From NCBI GenBank assembly GCA_036001465.1, contig DASYUH010000002.1, positions 1 through 41,174 of the forward strand: 41,174 nt of DNA. Direction: 5' to 3'. How positions within the stretch are numbered: position 1 is the stretch's first letter; each line of letters opens with the position of its first letter. This stretch comes from Candidatus Polarisedimenticolia bacterium (GTDB lineage Bacteria; Acidobacteriota; Polarisedimenticolia; Gp22-AA2). A program made the translations under genes and the position numbers. The notes beneath the pieces are model-generated. The model worked only from the letters and a program-made list of their open reading frames with translations. It was not told the DNA's origin and ran no database searches. Shown here one piece after another: positions 1 to 8,676 of this stretch.

Positions 1-66
1 TGGATCAGCGGACGGATCGCACTCGCGCGAAATGCGATCCGAATAACGACCGGTGAGAAATCCCGG

Positions 67-1011
67 CTATCCCGGGAATTTCCGCGGCGGCGCCGGGGCC
101 GGCGATCCGTGCGGCGCCTGCGGGGCCTGCGGGAAGAGCCCGGCGCCGCGATCGTCGAGCCCCAGGATGTTGAGGAGGTTCGATCCCGAAGGGACGACGA
201 ACTTGGTCTGCTGCGCCAGGACCGCGCGCAGGACGTCGAGGCGCTGGCGAGCTTCGGCGCGGTCCTTGAAGAAGGTCTCGGCCGCCACGGACGTCACCTC
301 GATCGCCTTGGCCTCGGCGTTGGCCTGCAGGATGCGCGCCTGGGCCTCGCCGTCGGCCTTCAGGATCGACGACTGCTTGCTCCCCTCCGCCTGGAGGATC
401 TGCGACTGCTTCACCCCCTCCGCCTCCAGGATCTGGGCGCGCTTGTCCCGCTCGGCCTTCATCTGGCGCGACATCGCCTCGGTGATGTCGGCCGGCGGGT
501 CGATCTTCTGGACCTCGACGCGCGTCAGCTTCACGCCCCAGGTGTTGGTGGCCTCGTCCAGCACGTTGCGCAGGTTCGTGTTGATCGTGTCGCGCGCCGT
601 CAGGGTCTCGTCCAGGCTCTTGTCGCCGATGAGGTTCCGCAGGTTCGTCTGCGCCAGCGTGGTGGCGGCGTAGGCGAAGTTCTGGACCTCGAAGGTCGCC
701 TTCACCGGGTCGCTGATGCGGTAATAGATGACGGCGTCCACGGTCACTCCGACGTTGTCCTTGGTGATCACCTTCTGCGGCTCGACGTTGATGACCCGCT
801 CGCGCATGTCCACCTTGATCAGGCTCTCGATCATCGGCACGAGGAAGGTCAGCCCTGAGTCGACCGTGGTCCTGTACTTGCCGAGGCGCATGACCAGGCC
901 CTTCTCGTATTGCGACACGATGCGCGCCGAGCGCGCCACCATGATGAGGGCGATGAACAGGACGATCGACAGTGCGAAGAACCCCAGCGTTCCGAAGGGC
1001 AGCTCGTTCAT
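67..1011 (-). CDS. SPFH/Band 7 (stomatin/QmcA-like) membrane protein
   Basis: This 314-residue protein has an N-terminal membrane helix (about residues 8-28), then an SPFH/Band 7 domain beginning around [15 protein letters not shown] long Ala/Glu/Gln-rich coiled coil follows (about 180-245, with repeated ILQAEG/ILKADG units), and the tail is Pro-rich. SPFH proteins of this type form large oligomeric cages on the inner membrane and are linked to membrane microdomains and protease control. The gene starts 4 nt after the stop of the upstream nfeD-like gene. NfeD-stomatin pairing is a well-known conserved arrangement in which the NfeD OB-fold domain works with the SPFH oligomer. The length is normal for the family and the gene looks intact. 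The exact physiological role cannot be read from sequence. Confidence 0.93.
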   Translation of the reverse strand: MNELPFGTLGFFALSIVLFIALIMVARSARIVSQYEKGLVMRLGKYRTTVDSGLTFLVPMIESLIKVDMRERVINVEPQKVITKDNVGVTVDAVIYYRISDPVKATFEVQNFAYAATTLAQTNLRNLIGDKSLDETLTARDTINTNLRNVLDEATNTWGVKLTRVEVQKIDPPADITEAMSRQMKAERDKRAQILEAEGVKQSQILQAEGSKQSSILKADGEAQARILQANAEAKAIEVTSVAAETFFKDRAEARQRLDVLRAVLAQQTKFVVPSGSNLLNILGLDDRGAGLFPQAPQAPHGSPAPAPPRKFPG

Positions 1012-1015
1012 CTCC

Positions 1016-1450
1016 TCACCTCACCCTGAGTGTGACGCCGTCCACGCCTTCGACGGTGACCTCGGCCCCCGGCTCGAAGGGGCCGGCGGCGCCCGGCGCC
1101 GGCGCGGCGCGCCAGACCTCGTCCCGGACCCGGACCTGGCCGGCGATGTGCTCGGCGACGCGCTGGACCACGAGGGCACGCTGGCCGACCACCGCGTCGG
1201 CATTGCTCGCCACCGTCGCATGGCGCAGGCGGTCGCGGACCCAGCGCCGCCCGAGCGCGATGTACAGGAGACTCAAAGCGGCCGACACGATCAGCCCGAC
1301 GGCGGGGTTTCCGGCGAACAGGCCGATCACGCCGCCGGCGGCGATGGCGGACCCGATCAGCACCAGGTCGAAGCCGGCGAACCCGCCCATCGCCACCTCG
1401 ACCAGGACGCACAGCGCCCCGACGATGATCAGGAGCCAGTTGAGCAGCAT
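1016..1450 (-). CDS. NfeD-like membrane protein with OB-fold tail
   Basis: The reading frame is open up to 1561, but I place the start at the ATG at 1450. It has GGAGG seven bases upstream and yields a protein that begins with a hydrophobic segment ([20 protein letters not shown]). The 144-residue product has two or three membrane segments in its first 75 residues. A small beta-rich C-terminal domain follows ([12 protein letters not shown]... to GVTLRVR), matching the short NfeD form whose tail is an OB fold. It lies directly before the SPFH gene and is surely co-transcribed with it. It probably helps assemble or regulate the SPFH complex. A strong promoter lies just upstream at 1472-1500. 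Confidence 0.88.
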   Translation of the reverse strand: MLLNWLLIIVGALCVLVEVAMGGFAGFDLVLIGSAIAAGGVIGLFAGNPAVGLIVSAALSLLYIALGRRWVRDRLRHATVASNADAVVGQRALVVQRVAEHIAGQVRVRDEVWRAAPAPGAAGPFEPGAEVTVEGVDGVTLRVR

Positions 1451-1471
1451 GACAGGGCCTCCCTGCGCGGG

Positions 1472-1500
1472 AGCATAGGGGAGGTGCGTGGCGCTGTCAA
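1472..1500 (-). promoter_or_regulatory. sigma70-like promoter of the nfeD-SPFH pair
   Basis: Read on the minus strand there is a perfect -35 TTGACA (1500-1495), a 17-nt spacer, and a -10 TATGCT (1477-1472, four of six consensus bases). Transcription would start near 1465, giving a short leader before the ATG at 1450 with its GGAGG. The site lies in the 147-bp gap after rdgB, so the pair has its own promoter even though it follows the rdgB cluster. Confidence 0.65.
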
Positions 1501-1597
1501 CGCACGGCCGGCACGATGCGTCCCCAGGCCGGGGCGCCGTGCCCTGCCCCCGCCTGCGCACTCCCGAGCTCGAGCCTTGGAGACGGAGTCTGGCGGT

Positions 1598-2257
1598 TCA
1601 TTCGCCCAGGAGAGCCAGTCCTTGGGGGGTTTTCAAGAAAGCCGCGACGGCGGCAAAGGCCAGGGCGCGATGGCTCACGCGGTCCTTGCGGGTGTCGTCG
1701 ATCTCGCCGAACGTGGCGCCGTAGGGGGGATAGAAAAAGATGGGGTCGTAGCCGAAGCCGCGCGTGCCGCGCATTTCGATCGCGATGCGGCCGGCGCAGC
1801 TGGCCCGGAACAGGCGGGTCGCACCCTCGGGCGGGCCGGCCGGCTGCCAGGGCCTGGCGGGCCGGGCGGCGAGGGCGGCGACGGCGACGTATCGGGCCCC
1901 GCGGCGCTCCTCGGGCACGCCGGCCATCTCCTGGAGGAGCATGCGGCACCGGCCCGGGTCATCGAGCCCCGGACCGCCGTAGCGGGCGCTGAGCACCCCG
2001 GGCCGGCCGCCGAGCGCCTCGACTTCCAGCCCGGAATCGTCCGCCAGCGCGGCGATGCCGGACTGCCTCGCGTAGTGCTCCGCCTTGCCTCGGGCGTTCT
2101 CCTCGTAGGTCGCCCCCGTTTCCTCGAACGGGGCGCTGATGCCGAGATCGGAGAGGGTCAGGGGCTCGACACCGGCCGCGGCGAGCAGGCGGCCCAGCTC
2201 GCGTGCCTTGCCGGGATTGAAGGTGGCGACGAGGAGGCGCGGGCCGTCGCCGCTCAT
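1598..2257 (-). CDS. rdgB: XTP/dITP diphosphatase (RdgB/HAM1 family)
   Basis: This 219-residue protein hydrolyses non-canonical purine nucleoside triphosphates (XTP, dITP, ITP) to monophosphates and so keeps them out of DNA and RNA. Family motifs are all visible: the N-terminal ATFNPGKARE, the acidic DDSGLEVEAL with GVLSARY after it, the GYDPIFF substrate loop, and RVSHRALAF near the C-terminus. An Ala/Pro-rich insertion around residues 130-150 makes it slightly longer than the usual ~200 residues. It is the last gene of the minus-strand cluster, 28 nt after rph. The rph-rdgB order is conserved in several phyla. The ATG at 2257 gives the usual N-terminus although its ribosome-binding site is weak. 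Confidence 0.96.
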   Translation of the reverse strand: MSGDGPRLLVATFNPGKARELGRLLAAAGVEPLTLSDLGISAPFEETGATYEENARGKAEHYARQSGIAALADDSGLEVEALGGRPGVLSARYGGPGLDDPGRCRMLLQEMAGVPEERRGARYVAVAALAARPARPWQPAGPPEGATRLFRASCAGRIAIEMRGTRGFGYDPIFFYPPYGATFGEIDDTRKDRVSHRALAFAAVAAFLKTPQGLALLGE

Positions 2258-2285
2258 GGGCGGCGGGCGGCGGGGGAGGCCGAAT

Positions 2286-3032
2286 TCACGGCCGGGGAAG
2301 GAGCGCCGGCAGGATGTCGCGCAACGCCTTCCGCTGGTGGTCGAAGAGCAGGTTGGTGCCGTGCGTGGCCAGCTCGAGCATCACCATCATCTCCTGGGGG
2401 GAGAAGGGGGTCTTCTCGCCGGTCCCCTGCAGCTCGACGTACCGGCCGCCGTCGGTCCGCACCACGTTCATGTCGACGTCGGCCTGGGAGTCCTCGGCGT
2501 ACGACAGGTCCAGGCAGGCCATGCCGCCGATCAGCCCCACGGAGGTCGCGGCGACCATGCCGCGCAAGGGGGATCCGGTGAGCTGATTCTTCGACTTCAT
2601 TTTCGCGAGCGCCAGGACCATGGCAACGAACGCGCCGGTGATCGACGCGGTGCGCGTCCCGCCGTCGGCCTGGATCACGTCGCAGTCGATCCAGATCGTC
2701 CGCGACCCGAGGGCGGCGAGGTTGGAGACGGCGCGCAGCGAGCGCCCGATGAGCCTCTGGATTTCCTGGGTCCGGCCGGAGGCCTTGCCGCGCGTCGCCT
2801 CGCGCTGCGTTCTCTGGTCGGTGGCGCGGGGGAGCATGCCGTACTCGGACGTGATCCAGCCCTGGCTGGTATCGCGCAGGAACGGCGGCACCCGGTCCTC
2901 GACGCTGGCGGTGCTGATGACGTGCGTGTTGCCGACCTTGATGAGGGCCGATCCCTCGGCGTAGATGTTGACGCCGGTCGTGATCTCGACCGCGCGCAGG
3001 TCGCGCTCGGTCCTGCCGTCGAGGCGGGGCAT
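2286..3032 (-). CDS. rph: Ribonuclease PH
   Basis: RNase PH is a phosphate-dependent 3'-5' exoribonuclease that trims the 3' ends of tRNA precursors and other structured RNAs. The 248-residue length is typical. Diagnostic stretches are the N-terminal DGRTERDLR, the core RSLRAV...IDCDVIQADGGTRTA, and the C-terminal DLSYAEDSQADVDMN with GRYVELQGTGE. The start at 3032 is preceded by AAGGAGA at good spacing. It sits between murI and rdgB on the same strand, 42 nt after murI, in what looks like one transcription unit. Nothing in the sequence suggests loss of activity. Confidence 0.97.
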   Translation of the reverse strand: MPRLDGRTERDLRAVEITTGVNIYAEGSALIKVGNTHVISTASVEDRVPPFLRDTSQGWITSEYGMLPRATDQRTQREATRGKASGRTQEIQRLIGRSLRAVSNLAALGSRTIWIDCDVIQADGGTRTASITGAFVAMVLALAKMKSKNQLTGSPLRGMVAATSVGLIGGMACLDLSYAEDSQADVDMNVVRTDGGRYVELQGTGEKTPFSPQEMMVMLELATHGTNLLFDHQRKALRDILPALLPRP

Positions 3033-3074
3033 CGGGTCTCCTTGGTCGGGGGCCCGCCCTTCCGGGCGGCGCCG

Positions 3075-3884
3075 TCATGCCGTGATGTCGATCTGCTCCA
3101 GGCGCGCCAGCGGCCCGCCGAGAAACCGCGATCCTACCTCGCGGAACCTCTCCGAGGAATCGGTCACGAAGAAATGGTCGTCGTCTCCGCCGGTCGCGCC
3201 GCCCGACAGGAGGCCGCGCTCCTCGAGCCGGGCCCGCACCACCAGCGCCGTGGCGCGGGCCGAGTCGACCAGCGCCACGTCCTGCCCCATCGTCGCGCCG
3301 ATCACGCGCTGGAGCAGCGGGTAGTGCGTGCACCCCAGGACCAGGGTGTCGATCCCCTCGCGCTTCAGATCGCCCAGGTACGCCTCCGCCGTGGCGCGCG
3401 CGACCTCGTTGTCCACCCAGCCCTCCTCGGCCAGGGGGACGAACAGGGGGCAGGCCCGCCCGATGACGCGCGCCTCCGGGAGGTGATGGGCGATGGCGCT
3501 CGCGTAGGCGCCGCTCCGGATGGTCGCGGCGGTGCCGATCACCCCGATCACCTGGCGGCGCGTGACGCGGCACGCCGCCTCGGCCCCCGGTCCGATGACC
3601 CCGACCACGGGAAGGGGGATGGCCTGGCGCAGGGCCGGCAGCGCCACCGCCGACATCGTGTTGCAGGCGATGACCAGCGCCTTGATGCCGCGCTTCTGGA
3701 GAAATTGCGCCCCCTCGAGCGCGTAGCGGACGACCGTGTCCTCGGACTTGGTGCCGTAGGGGACGCGCGCCGTGTCGCCCAGGTACACGAGGCGCTCGCC
3801 GGGGGGGAGCTCGTGCCGGAGCGCCTTGAAGACGGTCAGGCCCCCGATGCCCGAGTCGAAAACGCCGATCCCCGCGTCGACCAC
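3075..3884 (-). CDS. murI: Glutamate racemase
   Basis: MurI converts L-glutamate to D-glutamate for peptidoglycan stem peptides, in the cytoplasm. The 269-residue protein has the N-terminal GVFDSGIGGLTV with catalytic Asp10 and Ser11, the first catalytic cysteine in ACNTMSA (Cys74), and the second in GCTHYPLL (Cys185, followed by His187). The two cysteines are the cofactor-independent acid/base pair of the family. The start codon is GTG at 3884. The gene begins 14 nt after the GerMN gene stop, and it lies beside a peptidoglycan amidase, so the neighbourhood is consistent with cell-wall metabolism. Confidence 0.97.
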   Translation of the reverse strand: MVDAGIGVFDSGIGGLTVFKALRHELPPGERLVYLGDTARVPYGTKSEDTVVRYALEGAQFLQKRGIKALVIACNTMSAVALPALRQAIPLPVVGVIGPGAEAACRVTRRQVIGVIGTAATIRSGAYASAIAHHLPEARVIGRACPLFVPLAEEGWVDNEVARATAEAYLGDLKREGIDTLVLGCTHYPLLQRVIGATMGQDVALVDSARATALVVRARLEERGLLSGGATGGDDDHFFVTDSSERFREVGSRFLGGPLARLEQIDITA

Positions 3885-3898
3885 GAAGAGCCCCCGCG

Positions 3899-4642
3899 CT
3901 ACGGCGCGCTCTTGCGGTCCATGTCGACGATCGACAGGTCCTTGCGGTAGTCGCGCCGGAGATCGAGGTGGTTCTTCAGGGTCTCACGCTCCTCGCCGCC
4001 GATCAGGATGCGGACCCTCTTGATCTCCGGCAGGTTGTAGGTGAGCGAGTCGACCAGGGAGTAGATCGTGGCGATCTCCTCCCCCGTCCCGCCGGGATGG
4101 AGGTCCGCCACCTCGCTGCTCAGGTCGACGTAGGCGGTGCCGCCGCGATCGAGGTACAGCCCGCGCAGGCGCGTCTGCGGGGGGAGGGTCGGCAGCAGGC
4201 CGGCCTCCTGAGGCCCGTTGATCAGCTCGACGACGATCTGTTTTGCCAGGTCCGCGATCGACGAGGTCAGGAAGATCTTCCGGCGTTCGGCGCCGAGGAA
4301 CTCGCTGTCCGCCTCCTGGAAGAACAGCGAGACCTCCCGCCGATTCGGCTCGGAGATGAACGACGGGGCCTCGGCCGGCGCCGGGGGAGCGGCCTCTCCC
4401 TGCGCCGGGGCGGCGGTCTCCCCCTGCGCCGGGACAACGGCCTCTCCCTGCCCCGGCTCGCCCGCGGTGGCCGTGCCCCCCTCCGTCGGGGGGCCTCCCG
4501 CCGCGGCGGCCGACGCGGGCGCGGCCTGCTCGCCTGGGGGAAGGGCGCCGGCGCGATCCCAGGGCCGCAGCATCAGCGCCAGGACGAGCGCGAGGGCGCA
4601 CACGGAGGACACCGTGGCGAGGAGGATCGTCGTGCGCTTCAC
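3899..4642 (-). CDS. GerMN-domain envelope protein
   Basis: This 247-residue protein has a short basic N-terminus and one hydrophobic helix (about residues 6-25). A low-complexity Ala/Pro/Gly/Glu linker follows, with three copies of a PAQGE-like unit (about 60-90), then a GerMN domain (about 95-230, with ELINGP, TAYVDLSSE and IYSLVDSLTYNLP). GerMN is a small envelope domain named from Bacillus GerM, where it supports sporulation and germination. In non-sporulating bacteria it commonly neighbours amidases and murI, and its biochemical function remains unclear. Translation starts at a GTG that overlaps the amidase stop by four bases (GTGA), so the two genes are translationally coupled. Confidence 0.88.
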   Translation of the reverse strand: MKRTTILLATVSSVCALALVLALMLRPWDRAGALPPGEQAAPASAAAAGGPPTEGGTATAGEPGQGEAVVPAQGETAAPAQGEAAPPAPAEAPSFISEPNRREVSLFFQEADSEFLGAERRKIFLTSSIADLAKQIVVELINGPQEAGLLPTLPPQTRLRGLYLDRGGTAYVDLSSEVADLHPGGTGEEIATIYSLVDSLTYNLPEIKRVRILIGGEERETLKNHLDLRRDYRKDLSIVDMDRKSAP

Positions 4643-5922
4643 CGCGCGCGCGCCCGGACGTATTTCTCGTGGAAGCGCTGGATGCTCCCGAGAATGGCGT
4701 CCGACAGCCGGTCCTTGAACGCCGCGTCCCGCAGGCGCTTCTCCTCCTCGGGGTTGGTGATGAAGGCGACTTCGATCAGGACGGCCGGCATCGTCGCTCC
4801 CATCAGGACCCGGAAGGGGGCCTGCTTGATGCCGCGGTTGGCGATGTCGAGCGCGTCGTTCAGGTTGTCCTGCACGATCTCGGCCAGGACGCTCGATTCC
4901 TTCAGGAAGGCCGACTGCGCCAGGTCCCAGAGGATCATCTCGAGATTGCCGTCCTTCTGCACGCCCGCCTCGAGGCCGAGCGTGTTGTTCTCCAGCGCCG
5001 CGACGGCGCGCGAGTCGTCGTCGGTGGCCTGGTAGGACAGGAAATAGGTCTCGGCGCCGCGCGCGTTGCCCCGCCGCGAGGCGTTGGCGTGGATGCAGAC
5101 GAACAGGTCGGCCCGATTGTGGTTGGCGATCGCCGTGCGGTCGTCGAGCGCCATGGTCGTGTCGGAGTCACGGGTCAGGATCACCTCGGCGTCCATCCTG
5201 GACAGGATGCGCTCCTTCAGGCGGCGGGCGATGTCGAGCGTGACGTCCTTCTCGGCAAGGCCGGTCGGTCCGACGGCGCCCCGGTCCTCCCCTCCGTGCC
5301 CGGGGTCGATGACCACGACGAAGGCGGCCCGCGGACGCGCCTCGGCGGGCGGCGCCTCCGGGGCCTCGGTCGGCGGGACGTCCCGTGCCGCGGGGGGCGC
5401 GATCGGTGCCGTGGCCGGCGCTCCGGGTCGGCCCCCTCCCGCCGGCGGATGTGGCGCTCCCGGCACGCTTCCGGGGGACGGGACCGTGACCGCGATCGAC
5501 GGTCCCAGTTTCTTGCGCAGATCGACGACGATGCGGAACGGCTCCCCCATCTCGAACGTCGAGAAGTTCCCGAAGTCGTCTCCCGTGTAGAAGACCAGCT
5601 CGGACGACCGGAACCCCTCGATGAACTTCGCCTTCTCGAGGACGGCACCACCGTAGTCCTTCTTCTTGAACGGGGGCTCGACCGGCCCCTCGTTCAGCGT
5701 GATGAACACGCGGCGGGCGTCACGCCGGACTTCGTAGACAGGCTTCCGGCTGAACTCGAGGACCACGCGGACCCCGGCCTCGTTCTCGATCGTCTTGACG
5801 GTGAAGCGCAGCGGCTGGCCCTGCGCGAGACAGGGCGGCGCCCCCATCCCGGAGGCCAGGATCAGCGCGAGTACAATAGGAAGAACGGCCGCGGCGGCGC
5901 GGCCGGAACGGAAATACCTCAC
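4639..5922 (-). CDS. N-acetylmuramoyl-L-alanine amidase with AMIN domain
   Basis: This is a zinc peptidoglycan hydrolase that cuts the MurNAc-L-Ala bond in the periplasm during cell separation. I start it at the GTG at 5922, which gives a clean signal peptide (hydrophobic core about residues 11-25, then PPCLA). The open frame continues far upstream as a shadow antisense to asnB. An N-terminal AMIN targeting domain (about 36-140) is followed by a Pro/Ala-rich linker (145-198) and an Amidase_3 catalytic domain (200-420). The zinc and catalytic residues are His209 in DPGHGG, Glu224, His278 in IHANAS and Glu384 in LIEVAFITNPEEE. At 427 residues it resembles AmiA/B/C enzymes. It heads the cluster with GerMN, murI, rph and rdgB. 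The start codon lacks a clear ribosome-binding site. Confidence 0.93.
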   Translation of the reverse strand: MRYFRSGRAAAAVLPIVLALILASGMGAPPCLAQGQPLRFTVKTIENEAGVRVVLEFSRKPVYEVRRDARRVFITLNEGPVEPPFKKKDYGGAVLEKAKFIEGFRSSELVFYTGDDFGNFSTFEMGEPFRIVVDLRKKLGPSIAVTVPSPGSVPGAPHPPAGGGRPGAPATAPIAPPAARDVPPTEAPEAPPAEARPRAAFVVVIDPGHGGEDRGAVGPTGLAEKDVTLDIARRLKERILSRMDAEVILTRDSDTTMALDDRTAIANHNRADLFVCIHANASRRGNARGAETYFLSYQATDDDSRAVAALENNTLGLEAGVQKDGNLEMILWDLAQSAFLKESSVLAEIVQDNLNDALDIANRGIKQAPFRVLMGATMPAVLIEVAFITNPEEEKRLRDAAFKDRLSDAILGSIQRFHEKYVRARAR

Positions 5923-5997
5923 GCAGGCAGCGTAACATACGCATGAGGTCAACTCAAGGACGCGCGGACCGGGCCCGCGCGCGCCGCCGCGCGGCGG

Positions 5998-6627
5998 ATG
6001 GGGGCGATCGGCATGCGCTACCTGGCGCTGGGTGACTCCTACACCATCGGCGAAGGAGTCGGGGCCGACGAGCGCTGGCCGGAGCGGCTCGCGGCCCTCC
6101 TGCGTGCGCAGGGCGTGGCCGTCGACGCCCCGGAAATCGTGGCCCGGACCGGCTGGACCACCGGCGAGCTCATGGCCGGGATCGACCGGGCGGCCCCTTC
6201 CGGTCGCTTCGATCTCGTGTCGCTTCTGATCGGCGTCAACAACCAGTATCGCGAGCTGGACATCGCAGCATACCGCGGCGATTTTCGCGCCCTCCTGGAG
6301 CGCGCGGCGGCGTTCGCCGGCGGGGAGGCGCGGCGCGTCCTCGTCCTGTCGATCCCCGACTGGAGCGTCGCCCCGTTCGCCCAGGGACGGGACCGGGTGC
6401 GTATCGCCACGGAGATCGATCGCTTCAACGCGATCAACCGCCAGGAGACGGAGGCGCGGGGGGCCCGCTATGTCGACGTCACCAAGGCGTCGCGGGCCGT
6501 CCCGGGCCCGTGGACCGAGCCGCCGTTCGCGCCCGACGGTCTTCATCCTTCGGGGGGGATGCACGCGGAGTGGGCCCGGCTGGCGCTGCCGCACGCGCTG
6601 GCCGCGCTGGGCGGTGAGGGGAGGTAG
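5998..6627 (+). CDS. SGNH/GDSL-family hydrolase (esterase/lipase-like)
   Basis: The 209-residue protein shows the SGNH hydrolase blocks in order. Block I is ALGDSYTIGEG with the nucleophilic Ser, block III is IGVNNQY with the oxyanion Asn, and block V is DGLHPS with the catalytic Asp and His. It lacks a signal peptide, so it probably acts in the cytoplasm as an esterase or thioesterase. The substrate cannot be told. An alternative start at 6013 (giving MRYLALGDSY) is equally possible, since neither has a strong ribosome-binding site. It is transcribed away from the amidase cluster and converges with asnB. Confidence 0.9.
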   Translation: MGAIGMRYLALGDSYTIGEGVGADERWPERLAALLRAQGVAVDAPEIVARTGWTTGELMAGIDRAAPSGRFDLVSLLIGVNNQYRELDIAAYRGDFRALLERAAAFAGGEARRVLVLSIPDWSVAPFAQGRDRVRIATEIDRFNAINRQETEARGARYVDVTKASRAVPGPWTEPPFAPDGLHPSGGMHAEWARLALPHALAALGGEGR

Positions 6628-6632
6628 CCACG

Positions 6633-6664
6633 AGGAGCCGGCCCCATAATCCGGATCGGCTCCT
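6633..6664. terminator. hairpin between convergent genes
   Basis: AGGAGCCG at 6633-6640 pairs perfectly with CGGCTCCT at 6657-6664, with a 16-nt loop. It lies between the SGNH hydrolase stop and the asnB stop, which converge here. There is no T-tract on either side, so it may be a weak or factor-assisted bidirectional terminator. Confidence 0.35.
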
Positions 6665-8603
6665 ACAGCAGGTCGCCGCCGCCGAAGTGCCTGGAGTGCC
6701 AGAGCTGGAGCATCATCAGGTTCCAGAGGAGCCGGCCGTTGTCCCGCCGGCGCTCCGTGTGCTCCCGCCAGAGAGCGGTCACCGCCTCGGGGCGCAGCAG
6801 GCCGCCGGCCCGGACGCGCCCGGGGTCCAGGGCGCTGCGCATCAGGGGGGCGAGCCCCCGGTGCATGAAGCGGGCCAGCGGAATATTGAAGCCGCGCTTT
6901 CGCCGGCCGCTGATCTCGCTCGTGAGCCGGTCGGCCATCGCCTTCTTGAGGATGTACTTGGAGGTCAGCCGCCGCAGTTTCATCCGCGCCGGCAGGGAGG
7001 CGACGTACTCGACCAGGGCGTGGTGCAGGAACGGAGCGCGCACCTCGAGCGATGTCGCCATCGAGGCGCGGTCCACCTTGGTGAGCAGGTCGTCCTGCAG
7101 GAACATCAGGAAGTCGGTCGCCAGGAGCGCGTCGAGCGGATGGCCGATCGACAGGCCCCGGAGGACCGCACGCGCCTCCTGGAGCGGATCGTTCGGCGCG
7201 CCGGCCTGGGCCGCGAGGGCGTCGAGAGCCGCCGCGGAGAGCAGCTCCTTCTGCCTGTCGGGAGAGAACGCCCCGAACCAAACCTGGTGCCGGACCGCCT
7301 GCGGCAGCTCGGCGGCCCCCACGAATTTCTTGAGCAGGTATTCGGTGCCGACATTGTTGAACGCGGGGGGGATCGCGTCCGCGGCGCGCTTCAGGAGGCG
7401 CCGGAACACCCCCGGCAGGCGGACATACCAGCGCGCCAGCCGATCGCCGATGTAGGTCGGGTAGCCGGCGAAGAGCTCGTCCCCCCCTTCGCCGCCGAGC
7501 GCCACCTTGACATGCTGGCGCGCGAAGCGCGACAGCAGGTGCGTCGGGACGATCGAGGCGTCCGCCAGCGGCTCGTCGAGGACGCGCGCCATGGCCAGGA
7601 GCGCTTCGAGCATCTGCGTCTCGCCCACGATCAGCTCGTGGTGCTCGGTCCCGAAATGGGCCGCGGCCCTCCGCGCATAGGCCGCCTCGTTGAAGTCCGG
7701 ATCGTCGAAGCCGAGCGTGAAGGTCGGCACCGGCCGGCCCGTCAGATCCACCGCCAGGGCGGCGATCGACGACGAATCGACCCCCCCGCTGAAGAAGATG
7801 CCGACCGGCACGTCGGCGCGCAGCCGCAGCCGGACCGCCTCCTCGAGCAGGCGGCGCACCTCGCGCGCAGCCTCGTCTTCGGTCGGCACCGGCGCGCCCG
7901 CGCCCGGGAAGAAGCGCCGCAGGTCCCAGTACGGCTCGACGCGCAGCCGGCCCCGCTCGGCGATCAGCATGTGCCCGGCCGGCAGCTTGCGCACGCCGGT
8001 GAACGGGGTGTGCGGCGCCGGGAAGTAGCCGTACAGGAGATAGCGCGTCAGGGCCGGGAGATCCGGCTCCGGGCTCACCCGCGGGTGGGCGAGGAGGGCC
8101 TTGATCTCGGACGCGAACATCACTTCGCCGTCCTGCTCCAGGTAGTACAGGGGCTTCTCGCCGGCCCGGTCGCGCCCGAGCACCAGGCGGTTCTCCCGGG
8201 TGTCGAAGACCGCGAACGCGAACATGCCGTTCAGGTGATCGACGAAGGAAAGGCCGTGCTCTTCGTACAGGTGCGGGATGACCTCGGAGTCGCAGCGCGT
8301 CTCGAAGCGGTGGCCGCGCGCCATCAGGTCGCGGCGCAGCTCCGGGTCGTTGTAGATCTCGCCGTTGCAGATGACCTGGAAACGTCCCGACTCGTCGGCG
8401 TAGGCCCGCGCCCCGGCGCCCAGATCGAGGATGCTCAGCCGCCGGAAGCCGAAGGTGAGATGGGCGAGACGGTCCGCGCCGATCTCGACCACGCACGATC
8501 CGTCCGGGCCGCGGTGGGCCATGGTGTCGGCCATGGAGGCCACCAGGCCCGGGTCGTGCCGGCCGGGACCGCGAAGATCCGCAATGCCTACGATGCCGCA
8601 CAT
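6663..8603 (-). CDS. asnB: Asparagine synthase (glutamine-hydrolysing)
   Basis: This enzyme makes asparagine, or amidates a related carboxylate, from glutamine and ATP. The start at 8603 is fixed by chemistry: it puts the nucleophilic Cys at position 2 (MCGIVGIADL). GGAGG lies 12 nt upstream. Residues 1-210 form the class II glutaminase domain (CNGEIYN at 79-85, GRDRAGEKPLYY at 143-154). The synthetase domain follows, with the pyrophosphate loop SGGVDSS at 272-278 and GGEGGDELFAGYP further on. At 646 residues it matches the longer AsnB type often found near glycosyltransferases and exopolysaccharide genes, where some members amidate sugar acids or peptides. The upstream gene is a GT-C glycosyltransferase, so that alternative role is possible. 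Confidence 0.93.
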   Translation of the reverse strand: MCGIVGIADLRGPGRHDPGLVASMADTMAHRGPDGSCVVEIGADRLAHLTFGFRRLSILDLGAGARAYADESGRFQVICNGEIYNDPELRRDLMARGHRFETRCDSEVIPHLYEEHGLSFVDHLNGMFAFAVFDTRENRLVLGRDRAGEKPLYYLEQDGEVMFASEIKALLAHPRVSPEPDLPALTRYLLYGYFPAPHTPFTGVRKLPAGHMLIAERGRLRVEPYWDLRRFFPGAGAPVPTEDEAAREVRRLLEEAVRLRLRADVPVGIFFSGGVDSSSIAALAVDLTGRPVPTFTLGFDDPDFNEAAYARRAAAHFGTEHHELIVGETQMLEALLAMARVLDEPLADASIVPTHLLSRFARQHVKVALGGEGGDELFAGYPTYIGDRLARWYVRLPGVFRRLLKRAADAIPPAFNNVGTEYLLKKFVGAAELPQAVRHQVWFGAFSPDRQKELLSAAALDALAAQAGAPNDPLQEARAVLRGLSIGHPLDALLATDFLMFLQDDLLTKVDRASMATSLEVRAPFLHHALVEYVASLPARMKLRRLTSKYILKKAMADRLTSEISGRRKRGFNIPLARFMHRGLAPLMRSALDPGRVRAGGLLRPEAVTALWREHTERRRDNGRLLWNLMMLQLWHSRHFGGGDLL

Positions 8604-8676
8604 GGGGTCACCAATCCTCCGCGGTGGGACGGAAAGAATAGCATGCCGCGGGGTCGCCGCCCCGGAGAGACTGGGG

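Noticed and set aside
728-3950. Long plus-strand open frames opposite nfeD, rdgB, rph and murI
   Set aside because: They are shadows of well-identified minus-strand enzymes and show no family motifs.
5923-8601. Upstream extension of the amidase frame across asnB
   Set aside because: The frame lacks stops only because it overlaps asnB in another reading frame on the same strand. The amidase signal peptide begins at the GTG at 5922, and the upstream translation has no recognisable domain.
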